Source: Endothia cerciana
Lineage: Eukaryota > Ascomycota > Sordariomycetes > Diaporthales > Cryphonectriaceae
DNA: 64,000 nt
Direction of reading: 5' to 3'
NCBI GenBank assembly: GCA_026119935.1
Contig: JALRMH010000018.1
Span: forward strand, 434,001 to 498,000
Part shown: positions 48,782 through 58,460 of the stretch, one piece after another
Numbering within the stretch: position 1 is the stretch's first letter
Layout of the letters: every line of letters starts with the position of its first letter
The notes under the pieces: generated by a model
What the model was told of the DNA's origin: nothing
The model's database searches: none
What the model saw: only the letters and a program-made list of their open reading frames with translations
Translations under genes and position numbers: made by a program

Positions 48782-51057
48782 CTGGCCCTTACCATACTTA
48801 AATCTATCCTCTATGATGTATGATGCCCTACATCACGACAGCATGGTCAGGGGTTTTATCCCATTAATAATATGTACTGCTCTGCCGCTCGGGCCATGAA
48901 GCTCTCATGAAACGGTGCTCATGCCATGGTGGTACGCCGTTACGGAACTGCTTGGATATTGATCAAAAAAATCGATTACAGCTACATTGGAGCGTCAACT
49001 CGGAGGTCAACTGGAGGGTCAGCACGAGGACCTCTTGGATCGTGATAGAGACATAGATGGTACCGAACTCGTCCCGGGCCACGACCAAGGATTCGACAGC
49101 ACAACACAACAGCCATGCGAACCTTCACTGGACGGAGTGCAGGATCGTGCCATAGGCACCGAGACGTGGAGGATTGGTCTGAAGCTGCCACATACACCGT
49201 TGTCAGATCCAGGGCTGGGCCTTGAGTCTGACTCTATCACGGCAATGGGCATATGTGCCGACGACTCTCCAACTGACTGGTTCGATGGAGAGTTCGCATG
49301 GCCAGTGATGGAAGAGGCTCCGATATCCGCGCCGACAAGTGACCTCGGTCAACTCAGCCCTGTGCCAAGCCCGAGTGCCAAGTTTTCGGACCTGGACATA
49401 ACCGGCCTGACGTGGGCCGATCTGTGAGTGCCGTCTCGCCTCTGACTGTCCGCCCGGGTGTTACTTGGCAAGGTTGCGGGCTCCCGGATAGGGGCCGCCA
49501 CACCCTGGCTAGTAGGTGACAATCTCTAACGCTGGCGGTGGTCTCAGGGATCAGCTATACTTCGAGCGGGTCCATCCAGTCGCGCCGATCGTGCACACGA
49601 AGCGTTACCTAGCATGGGCGGATGAAGAGAACCCCTCGCCGGCTCGCAAGTGCCTCCGTATGGCCATGCGGACTGCCGCAACCTCGGTATCGGCCCAGTT
49701 CCGGAGTCTCAGCGACACCTTGTACGCGGAGACACGACGGATGCTCGAAGCTTTAGATGCCAGTGACAATGGGCAGGACCAAGGCTTGCCGTGGATGACA
49801 AAGGCCGGAGCGCGGAGAAGTATAACCCTCGAGCAGATCCAGGCATGGCTGCTGCTCGTTCACTACGAACTTTTGCGCATGGACGAGCAGCGTGCTCTGC
49901 GCACCGCGGCTCGAGCTTTGCGACTCGTCCGGCTCTCGCGATTGTACGATGTTGATGCGTCTGATATCGCCCCCATCTCACCTGCGTCTCCTTCTACGCT
50001 CGATCCCGCCGAGAGTTTTACAGTGACAGAAGAGAAGAGGAGAACCTTCTGGCTGGCTTTCGCCTTCGACAGGCTCTTCGACAGAATTTTCGGCAGTACT
50101 AATGACTGTTCCATGACTCTGCATGAAGAGATAGTAAGTGACGAGAGTTCCATGGGGCTTGTCGGCGGAGGCCACTTACACGTCCAGTGAGGAATTATCA
50201 AGTTCAAAGCTGATAAAGGACCTCTTCTGCAGATATGCACGCGTCTTCCAGCCCCTGAAGCAAATTTCCAGAATAGCCGGCCGATACGGATGGATTTTCT
50301 CCCCGAGGCAATTGACAAGAGCGACCAAAGTTCAAATCCTCTATCCCCGTTCGCAGAATGTATGGTACTAGCGACCCTCCATGGAAGATGTATGATCCAT
50401 AAGCAGCTCGCTCAGTCTGCCTCTCAATCCTCAAAGGAGACACGCGAATTTTGGGCACGCCACCAGTGGCTCGCTGCCGCGGTGGAGAAACGTACACAGT
50501 TGCATCAGACATGGAAACAGAGCTCAAATGGCAATGTAACGCCAGACCAGATAGACGGCGAGCCTATGCTGGCATTTGCGAGTATTTTTGCTCAAAACAC
50601 AATCGTGTATCTCAGCAACGCAACCGAGGCCGTTGTATGGAACAATATGGACCATCAGCTCATGTCCATCAATTTCAAGCAGCGCGCATTTCAAGCCGTC
50701 AACGAGACAGTGCGGGTTGCGAAGACCGTGTCAAGTCTCAGTTGCTTCAAGGCAAGTATAACATGCGTACCTTCTTTTCTGATCTGGTTATGTTCTCAAT
50801 ATCAGGCTTGCATTCGCTCGCTGACAGACGGTGGGCTTATACAGGCACATCCTTTCTTACCCAGCACATTCTCGCGCGCTGCAGTATTCCTGATGACGCA
50901 CATAAGAACACCTGATGCTGTTGGTTATGGGGATGAGATAGACGGCGGTCTGGAGAAGTTGCTATTGGCCCTCAGGAGGCTCGGAGGCGTCAACAATATA
51001 GCCAAAAAAGATCTGCTCAGCCTTGAGGCTAGCAGTGCACAGTTCCCAATGGTTTAG
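48521..51057 (+). CDS. Zn(II)2Cys6 / fungal_trans transcription factor, cluster regulator 1
   Basis: Four exons: 48521-48707, 48982-49423, 49548-50133, 50233-51057. The protein is about 679 residues, or 661 if the 54 bases 50752-50805 (GCAAGT...ATCAG) are a GC-AG intron; the frame is open either way. Near the start is a complete zinc cluster, CEECRRRKARCNRVRPQC then CSITGSKC. The middle contains the fungal_trans regulator domain (QLYFERVHPVAPIVHTKRYL, WLLLVHYELLRMDEQRAL, EEKRRTFWLAFAFDRLF then ICTRLPAPEANF across a splice). Its first intron contains a long TC repeat. It lies between the NR-PKS group and the HR-PKS, and is tandem to the second MDR. By family it is nuclear and would switch on the cluster; sorbicillinoid clusters carry two such regulators, as here. 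Confidence 0.86.
48713..48783 (+). repeat. (TC)n microsatellite inside intron 1 of cluster regulator 1
   Basis: About 28 TC units starting five bases inside the intron's GTGAGT donor, then TTTC units to about 48783. It is in the intron, so length changes would not alter the protein, but it may affect splicing. Confidence 0.92.
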
Positions 51058-51987
51058 ACTTTAGGAGCTTACGCCAGAGAGCATCCATAGATTACTTCGA
51101 CGAGTATGTCAGCGTTGGCGCTTAGGTATTGTTACAATGTAAGACACCGTCAACATGATACGTCCCCAGAAGGACTGTGAAGGGCGGTCGGCGTGGCTTT
51201 GGGTACTCCGTCCTACAGTATATATGCAGTCTCCGGCCCCGAGACCCCGCCCGCCGTGCCACGTGGACTACTGAATATTGACCAGGCCAGTCCGTCGGTG
51301 GTCACGGAGGCTTGGGCTTTTGCCCGCGCGCAGGGAAACGGCAGGAAGTTCCTTTGAAAGCGTCAAGCCGGAAATGAAGGAGTCACGATAGGGGCTGTAG
51401 CGTGCATTGCCTTCCCCAGCCTATATGCAAGATTCTACAGATCATAGAAGACCAAGGGCACCTCTGACACGATATTGACAAGCATTCAGTGGGATATGCA
51501 GCCACCTCGATGCACACCACCTGGGCCGTGGCTCGCCTATGTACAGTGGGTTGGTACGAGCGGACGCGGACCCGAATTCCGAGGCGCTTCTCTAGCTCCG
51601 GAGACTCTTTGATTCTAGTTTCATACGAACCGGAGTACCGATCTCCGCCAGAGTCCAGTCTCCTCAGCAACGCCACAACATTCCTTGCAAGCCTACAATT
51701 AGCGAATGTTAAACATTTTCTTCCGGAATGATTTCGCTGTCGGTTCCAGAAATCGGTCTGCCACTACCACTACCAAGCTTTTCCACCTGAACTTCGACTT
51801 TACGATCGGCCCTCCACTCTGTCATCTGTCCATCGTCCACACACATTCAAAGACGATTCTTTCACACTCAACGCAACCTGGTCTGGCCCGTACGCCACGC
51901 CCACCCAGAACGCCCTCCCAGAACGCCCTAGACCTTGTGGCGTGAATCCTTCCAGAATCCTCTCCGCCAGCCCCCGCCCCCTCAACA
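51058..51987. other. Intergenic, promoter of the second MDR
   Basis: About 930 bp between the regulator stop and the MDR start. No gene supported. Pyrimidine-rich bases (about 51775-51985) lie just before the start, as is common in fungal promoters/leaders. Confidence 0.4.
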
Positions 51988-53124
51988 ATGCCTCCTGTCA
52001 ACGCTGCTGCTTGGCTGAAAGGCCGATGCGTCGCGCCGCTGGAGGTGGGCCCTGCGCCTTACACTAGCCCGGGGCCTGGTGAGCTAGTGGTGAAGAACCA
52101 CGCCATTGCTATCAATCCTGTCGACTGGATCAACCAGATCATGGGTCTTTTGATGTACCTGAACCATCCCTTTGTCGTAGGGAGCGATGTAGCCGGAGAA
52201 GTCGTCGAGGTGGGCCCAGATACGCGCTTCAAGGCTGGTGACCGCGTGCTGGGCCAGGCGATGGGAACTGCACCCTTCTCCAAGAAGGCCTCCGAAGGGG
52301 CCTTCCAGCAGTATACTGTCCTCCGAGACTACCTCGTGGCCCTTATTCCCGACTCTGTCTCCTATGAGCAGGCTAGTGTGGTGCCGATGGGCGTGTCGAC
52401 GGCTGCTTATGGCCTTTTCCACAAGGATTTCATGGCCCTGGACTTCCCCACCATTCCTGCAAGACCTGAGCCGCCCATTGGTGGTGAGGGGAGCAGGGCC
52501 GTCATCATCACAAGTGGTGCTTCAAGCCTGGGCTGTAATGCTATCCAACTTGCAGTCGCCGCAGGCTACCGGGTGTACTCGACCTCGTCGCCCAAGAACT
52601 TCGACTACGTCAAGAAGCTTGGTGCCACTGAGGTACTCGACTATCACAGCAAGACACTTGTCGATGACTTCATTACCCTCCTGCAGGGTCAGACGCTTGC
52701 AGGCGCGTACGCCATCGGCAGCACCGAGGCTGCCGATATGTGTGAGCAGATCATGCGGCGGTATAACAAAGTGAGCAGGAAGGTCGTGGCCTTTTCCGGG
52801 GTGCCATTTGATGCGGAACGAATCATTACACGCATCGGAACGTTCACATCTATATCTTATACTGTTTGGTATCTCTTGAAGAAGGCCATACTGTCTCGCT
52901 TCACGGGGGTGTGGGTTGGATGGATTGACTCCAAGGATCTCGGAGATACAAATGGTGTGGCTGGACGTCTCTACCGGGAGTTCATCCCCCAGGCTCTCGC
53001 AGAGGGACTGTTGAAGCCTGCTCCAGAACCCTTGGTCGTGGGACATGGACTTGAACAGGTTCAGAAAGCACTGGATACACATAGGAAAGGAGTCTCTCGT
53101 CAAAAGGTGGTTGTCACTCTATAG
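51988..53124 (+). CDS. Zinc-binding-dehydrogenase-like MDR (CipB/trans-enoyl-reductase-like)
   Basis: Intronless, 378 residues. The N-terminal GroES-like part contains MPPVNAAAWLKGRC, VKNHAIAINPVDW and HPFVVGSDVAGEVVEVGPDT; the Rossmann part has SGASSLGCNAIQLAVAAGYRVY (GxSSxG in place of GxGxxG). No structural zinc ligands are seen. This layout matches fungal CipB-like reductases and the trans-acting enoyl reductases (LovC type) that work with reducing PKSs. It lies between the two regulators. The HR-PKS here seems to have a complete ER domain of its own, so a trans-ER role is possible but not needed; reduction of the mature product is equally likely. It converges on the broken MFS gene. Confidence 0.86.
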   Translation: MPPVNAAAWLKGRCVAPLEVGPAPYTSPGPGELVVKNHAIAINPVDWINQIMGLLMYLNHPFVVGSDVAGEVVEVGPDTRFKAGDRVLGQAMGTAPFSKKASEGAFQQYTVLRDYLVALIPDSVSYEQASVVPMGVSTAAYGLFHKDFMALDFPTIPARPEPPIGGEGSRAVIITSGASSLGCNAIQLAVAAGYRVYSTSSPKNFDYVKKLGATEVLDYHSKTLVDDFITLLQGQTLAGAYAIGSTEAADMCEQIMRRYNKVSRKVVAFSGVPFDAERIITRIGTFTSISYTVWYLLKKAILSRFTGVWVGWIDSKDLGDTNGVAGRLYREFIPQALAEGLLKPAPEPLVVGHGLEQVQKALDTHRKGVSRQKVVVTL

Positions 53125-53509
53125 TACTCTTACAAAAGCGGCCCTTAAATGACAGGTATATCGATAGCAACAATGGAGGCATTGAACAGTATACCTTTAC
53201 TCACCTGGTGACAAGAGATGTATCTTTCAATCCGTAACTTCCTCACGGATTTAAACATAGGCAAGAATCAATCTGCTGGAGTATCAAGTAGATAACTGAG
53301 AATAAAAGTGCTGAACGTAGCATGATTGCAAATGTTATTTTTGTATGGTCGTTCCATTTATTTCACACCAGGTACTCTAGCAAATAGATGATCCTGCATA
53401 ACCTTCGTCCTTGCCATTAACGGTATCACTACTGGGCGGACTTGGCACGAAATCTGCCGTAATGCAGTAGAATCAAGACAATATCGTTGATACAGACTCA
53501 TAAACGCCT
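53125..53509. other. Intergenic between convergent genes
   Basis: About 385 bp, AT-richer than the neighbouring genes, between the stop of the MDR and the stop of the MFS pseudogene. Nothing further seen. Confidence 0.4.
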
Positions 53510-55500
53510 TCACACCGAGGATAGCTTTGGCCTTTCGTCTCTTTGGTCTTCCGGTTCCTCTTTCTCAGGCTGGGTCGGCTTCTTCTGCACTCTAATATCT
53601 TTCCAGCCTAGACCCAAAGCAAAGACAAATGAAAAAGCTGCAATACCAATACCCAAGTACATGACGCGATCAACGCTCTTAGCATAGGCCTTGATGACGC
53701 CTGCGAGTTGTGGAACGGACACCAGAGGCCGGAAGCTTCGCGCGCCAGCGCCGATAACAACCTCTGGGTCTAAGCCGGGCACAGTGAGGTTGATGATTTG
53801 CCGCAGCGAGTTATCGAAGATGGCATTGGCTACGATCAGCCAAGTAGCTCCACCTAGGTACTGACAGAAGATCAGAACCGCCATTGCGACAGGAATATCG
53901 GGTGGTGAAACGAGATTCTGAACAGCAACGAAAGCCTGTAGCACGGATCATTGTCAGCAAAATCTCCTCAGGCCAGAGATAGATATACATACACCTGTAG
54001 TTGCCATCCCGGTACCACTATCAAAGAGGATTTGGTATCCGATCCATCTGGGAGTTGGAGTTGTCGGACTCAGCATTGAAAAGAGACCGTACGCGATCGT
54101 GGTGAACATAGTCCCAACCAGAACCCATGATATATATAATAGCCAAGATTCTCGACTATTCAAAATGTTAGCCAACAGACCAGAAGAAGTGACGGTGTGG
54201 TGATAGAGGACTAACTAGCACCACCGGCGACCATGGAGAAAACCACTTGTGATATAATATATGGGAGTATGTGGACTCCACTCTCGAGAGCAGAGTTGTT
54301 GTTGACGGCTTGAAAATAGACTGGGAGGTAGTATCCTGTAACAAATAGTGCACCAAAGAAGAAAAAAAACACCGTTCCCGAAGCAGACCATATTATTCGC
54401 TTCTGGAGCATCGAAAATGGAATCATGGCATCATCTCCCTTTCGTTTTTCCCAAACCAGGAATGAGCTGAAAGTCACACCAGATCCCACGAAGAGACCGA
54501 TCACGATGGAGCTGTTCCAGGCATGCTGATTTTTTCCATACCCGAGGGCCAGGAAGAACATGATAGCCGCAGGAGCGATAAGTATGAAGCCAGGAAGGTC
54601 CATGGTTCGGACAGCCTTGCCGAGCACCCGTTTCGGTGAAGGTTTGGCACGAGCTTCTGGTATGCGCATCAGGATGAGAATGCCTGCGACAACCGCACCA
54701 GCTGGAAGGTTAAGTAAGGTAGAAGCCTGAAAGTAGCAACTGTTAATCGCATCGTCAAGGACACTGGTAGGAGAACAAGGTTGAACGCTCACACCAGCGC
54801 CATGTCGAAAACTGAGTGAGGGCTCCACCAATCAGAGGCCCACAAGCGACACCAACTTGGCCAATTCCGATTGTCATACCCATGATCATAGGCGTCTTGT
54901 TCGGTGGCAGAATAGCAGAAACGATAGTGAGGGCACCGTTGGTCAGACCAGAGGCACCCATTCCTGCGACAGCACGGCCGACAACGAACATCGGTGAGGA
55001 CTGCGCCGCGCCACACAGGGCGGATCCAATCTCGAAAATGAAGAAGAAGGCCAAGAAGGACCATTTTGTGGAGAAATAAGTGTATATTTTACCATTTAAC
55101 GGTTGTAGCGCCGAACTGGAGAGTTGGTATGCGCTACCGTACCTGATTCGGAAAGCCAGAGATCAGTCCAATTCAATATGACAGCAGCCCTGCAAGCAAA
55201 CATAGAGACTGTTGATCATATTCACCACCCAATGTCGGTGAGTGATTTGAATTCAGACGTTTATTGACGGGATAGCGGTGGAGACAACCGAAGCGTCAAG
55301 CATGAGCAGGAAATATGCCAGGATGGTCGGAGCGAGGACCAGAATGACCCTGGGCCCCGACACGTATTCGAGTACCATTGCGGTCTCTGCACTCTCTGAA
55401 GGCTGCTGTTCTACATCTTCACTCTTCCGAGCGGTCTCTGTGTCTTCTCAGAGGCAATAGAGACAGCCGCCATGTCAGTCGAGGGAGAATCTGTTGCCAT
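53510..55500 (-). pseudogene. MFS exporter of the DHA2 type, broken by several small indels
   Basis: Most of a 14-TM drug exporter is present, and plausible introns remain, yet it cannot be read as one frame. Frame breaks: near 55447 (start frame MATDSPSTDMAAVSIASE runs into a stop, whereas the conserved TARKSEDVEQQPSES frame continues); near 55261 (one extra A between STAIPSI and TSEFKSLTDIGW); near 54712-54715 (an extra ACTT between WRWCFYL and NLPAGAVVAG); and near 54130-54140 (a two-base change in a TA run between IENLGYYI and SWVLVGTMF). Downstream the C-terminal exon, ending in PEDQRDERPKLSSV, is intact. Introns (for example 55225-55143 and 54792-54727) splice sensibly. Family members export fungal metabolites and toxins. 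The four independent breaks favour a real pseudogene over sequencing error, though that should be checked. A start at the internal ATG in ETAMVLEYV would remove only the first. Confidence 0.7.
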
Positions 55501-56153
55501 GCCGATTTTGAATGAGACTCTAAAGCACCTCATAGACGACTTCTAGACTTCTTGGCAAACATCTTCGATTATTAGGCTTTATCTGGCCGAGACTTCATTA
55601 TTGCAAAACGTGTCAGGTTAGTGTAACCATGGTGTCATTCTCTCATGTCAACCTTCATTATTCCGCCTCGCAGTGGAATATAGGGCTACGATGCCAGCAT
55701 AGATTTACTCCAGAGTGAGATTCTCACTTCGCTAGAGGGCCGCATTGCCGCCCTGAGAGTCTAGCTATCTGGGTATCAAATTAACGCGGAGTCGAAATCC
55801 ATCCAACCTTGCCTTGTTGGCAAGGTTGAGTTACACGGGGGCGCACGGAGTAATAAAGGCCCGATGCTTGCTTTGAGACAAACCATCTTTCAGCTACATA
55901 GAAATCTCTAGTCGGATTTCGGCAAGCCAATTCCGCTCCAAAGTTCTCTGTACAATTCAGACCGTGACACGTGGGTGGCTCAGCACTATCCTCATTCCTC
56001 TTACGCGCACGTCTACTGAAGCAACTCTCCGTTCACTTCCGACCACGAGACGACCGGGGCGCGGATGTACTGTAATGCTTCAGAGCAGTCATCCAGCATA
56101 CCAGAAACCAGCGGCTCTTAACGCCGGCGCAGAACGTCCAACCTGAAGTCGTC
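55501..56153. promoter_or_regulatory. Divergent intergenic region between the broken exporter and cluster regulator 2
   Basis: About 653 bp. It should hold promoters of both genes. No gene or motif I can support. Confidence 0.35.
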
Positions 56154-58326
56154 ATGGAGGGAAAATCCAACAATAGCGAAGGCCCTTCTAGCTTATACGG
56201 CCAGGCTTGCATGCAATGTTACAGAAGCAAATGTCGATGCATACCTCGTCAAGGAGGTCAGGGTTGCGATCGGTCGGTGGCCCCTCCTCACCGTCCCTGA
56301 CGAATCTTTTCCCTCTCCAGGACAATAGAACACCTCATTGATAGTCCTCACAGGTGTTTTCGACTCAAAAAACAATGCCAGCCCTCGGACTCAATTCGCA
56401 GGCGCAATGTGCAGAGAAACCAGGACTCGAGTGCCCAGATTGCGAAATTGGAAGGCCGGGTCGAGGCCCTTGTATCCATAATGCAGTCCGTCGCCGAGTC
56501 CGCCGGAGCTTCGTCCGACTTACAACGGGCACTAGGCGAGGAGGGATTTCCACTGTCCTTGACCGATACCGCCAACGCAGGGACCACTGACGCGGGGACT
56601 AATCAGACATATACCGATACTGGCGCCGGGCCGACACCTGTCACTACCGAATCGGCCTCGTCTTCATCGCCTCAGCCGTTCCCGTTCCATGGGGCCTGCT
56701 CGAAGCAGTCTTCACCGGCACCCCACGAGGTATCCGGCTACGAGGCAGAGGGATTTCTCAACGTCTTCCGGACCCGGATGCTGCCTCACTTCCCATTCAT
56801 TTACATGCCCCCAGAATTGACAGCGCATGAGCTCCGCCGCGACCGGCCGTTCTTGTTCCGGGCCATAGCCACCGTGGCATCGCCTGGGACGGAACAGAGA
56901 CTGGCCCGTGGCGAGGAGCTTAAACGCCTCCTGTCCAAGGCCACCCTGGTCCAGAACCAGTCAAATATGGATCTACTCCTCGGGCTACTGACATACCTGG
57001 CATGGAATACAGAGCCTTTCCTAAGCCGAGGGCATACGCTATCTCACCTGATCATGATGGCAATGTCGATGGTCTTTGAGCTTCGTCTAGCAAGGACATT
57101 GCCACCTAATGCGCAGCATATCCTAGCAGTAATACACCATGCGTATGGCACTACTGGCCGACGCCCGAGCGATGAGTCTGTCCAGAGTTTCTTAGAGCAG
57201 CAGCGAGCTGTTATGGCATGTTTCATCCTCAGTTCGGTGTAAGTTGAGCTCGATGCTCCCTCCTCCTTGTTTCTTGAATGCCACCTATACTAAGAAGCAA
57301 TGCATGCAGTATTGCTTCCTACTTTGGACTAGTAGATGCTCTACAATGGACGTCCCAAATGGAAGAAGGGCTGAATATCGTCAGGATGAATAGAGAATGT
57401 CCGACAGATGAATCATTTGCACTCCAGGTCCGGCTCCAGTTGATCGCGCATAGAGCATCCCAGATTCGTGACCAACAAGGAATGAACCCTATCCAATCAT
57501 CAGGCATAGAGACTCACGTTCCAACTACTTTGTATCTTAAAGCTCTGCGGACCCAGCTGCAGGAGGTCACATCATCATTCAGGTCGGACTTCAGACAACA
57601 GGGCAAGTAGATCATCTCGAACGTACGACGCTCCGCTTTCAGCTACTAATAAGAACCCGTTGCTCAGGGGTCCTCGCCGCGTACTCGCACTATGTTGAGC
57701 TCTGCATCAATGAGGCAGCTGGTCCGACCGGCTCCAATGGACAGCTCCTGGCGATACCGGTTTCGAACATGGGCACCGGCGGTAACGGCGGAAGCGCCGT
57801 CCCCGGCTTTGCGCGTATAGAGAACCGATGGAAGTCGGTCGAGGCTATCAAGTCGTGGTTCGGCGTCTTCTACGACTTCACCCCCGCCACTTGCACAGGC
57901 CTTCCGTTCTTCTTCTGGGCACAGCTCGTTCGCTGCTTTGTCACCCTGAAACAGCTCTCAACCCTGGAGGATCCGGCTTGGGACTGCCACGCCGTGCGCA
58001 ATGCTGTCGACTTGCTGCGAGTACTGGACTGGATTGTGCAAAAGGTAGACATGGCGAGCATCGAGGCGGGTGAGCAATCAGAAAACGACCTTTTCAAGCT
58101 GTTCTCCAAAATGTGCCGCATGTCCAGGATTTGGGTGCGTGCTAAGTTCAAGACCGTGGGCCCGATGCCAGATGATAGCCTAGCATTGCTTGGTGATGAC
58201 GGACTGCATGTCTCTGGGATGGAGTATGATCTAACAGATGCCGAAGAGATGATGTGGATGCAGTCTGTGGATATGACAAATGACAACTGGTTCGAGGAGA
58301 TGTTTGGTTGGTCTCAAGCTTGTTAA
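56154..58326 (+). CDS. Zn(II)2Cys6 transcription factor, cluster regulator 2
   Basis: Four exons: 56154-56272, 56354-57238, 57310-57602, 57668-58326, giving 651 residues. The zinc cluster is split by intron 1 and restored by splicing: CMQCYRSKCRCIPRQ then GCDRCFRLKKQC, with C-x2-C-x6-C-x8-C-x2-C-x6-C spacing. A coiled-coil-like dimerisation stretch (IAKLEGRVEALVSIM) follows. The C-terminal regulatory part is helical (FRTRMLPHFPFIYMPPEL, FLFRAIATVASPGT, RGHTLSHLIMMAMSMVFEL). Intron 3 uses a GC donor (G|GCAAGT...CTCAG), shown by the frame: reading through would stop within three codons. The gene converges on the HR-PKS with 134 bp between stops. By family, a nuclear regulator of the cluster; together with regulator 1, two regulators flank the MDR and exporter. 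Confidence 0.89.
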
Positions 58327-58460
58327 GAAAAGATGGGTACCTATTTTAAGAGAGCCGAGCCCGACAGACTTAATAACATATTCCACCGCTTGAACAAGAT
58401 GCCATTACAAATTAAATGCCTTTCAACGCCCCCAACAATAGTGTACTAATACAAAGGGTA

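Noticed and set aside
52059..53103. Minus-strand frames across the second MDR
   Set aside because: They are antisense to an intact intronless gene.
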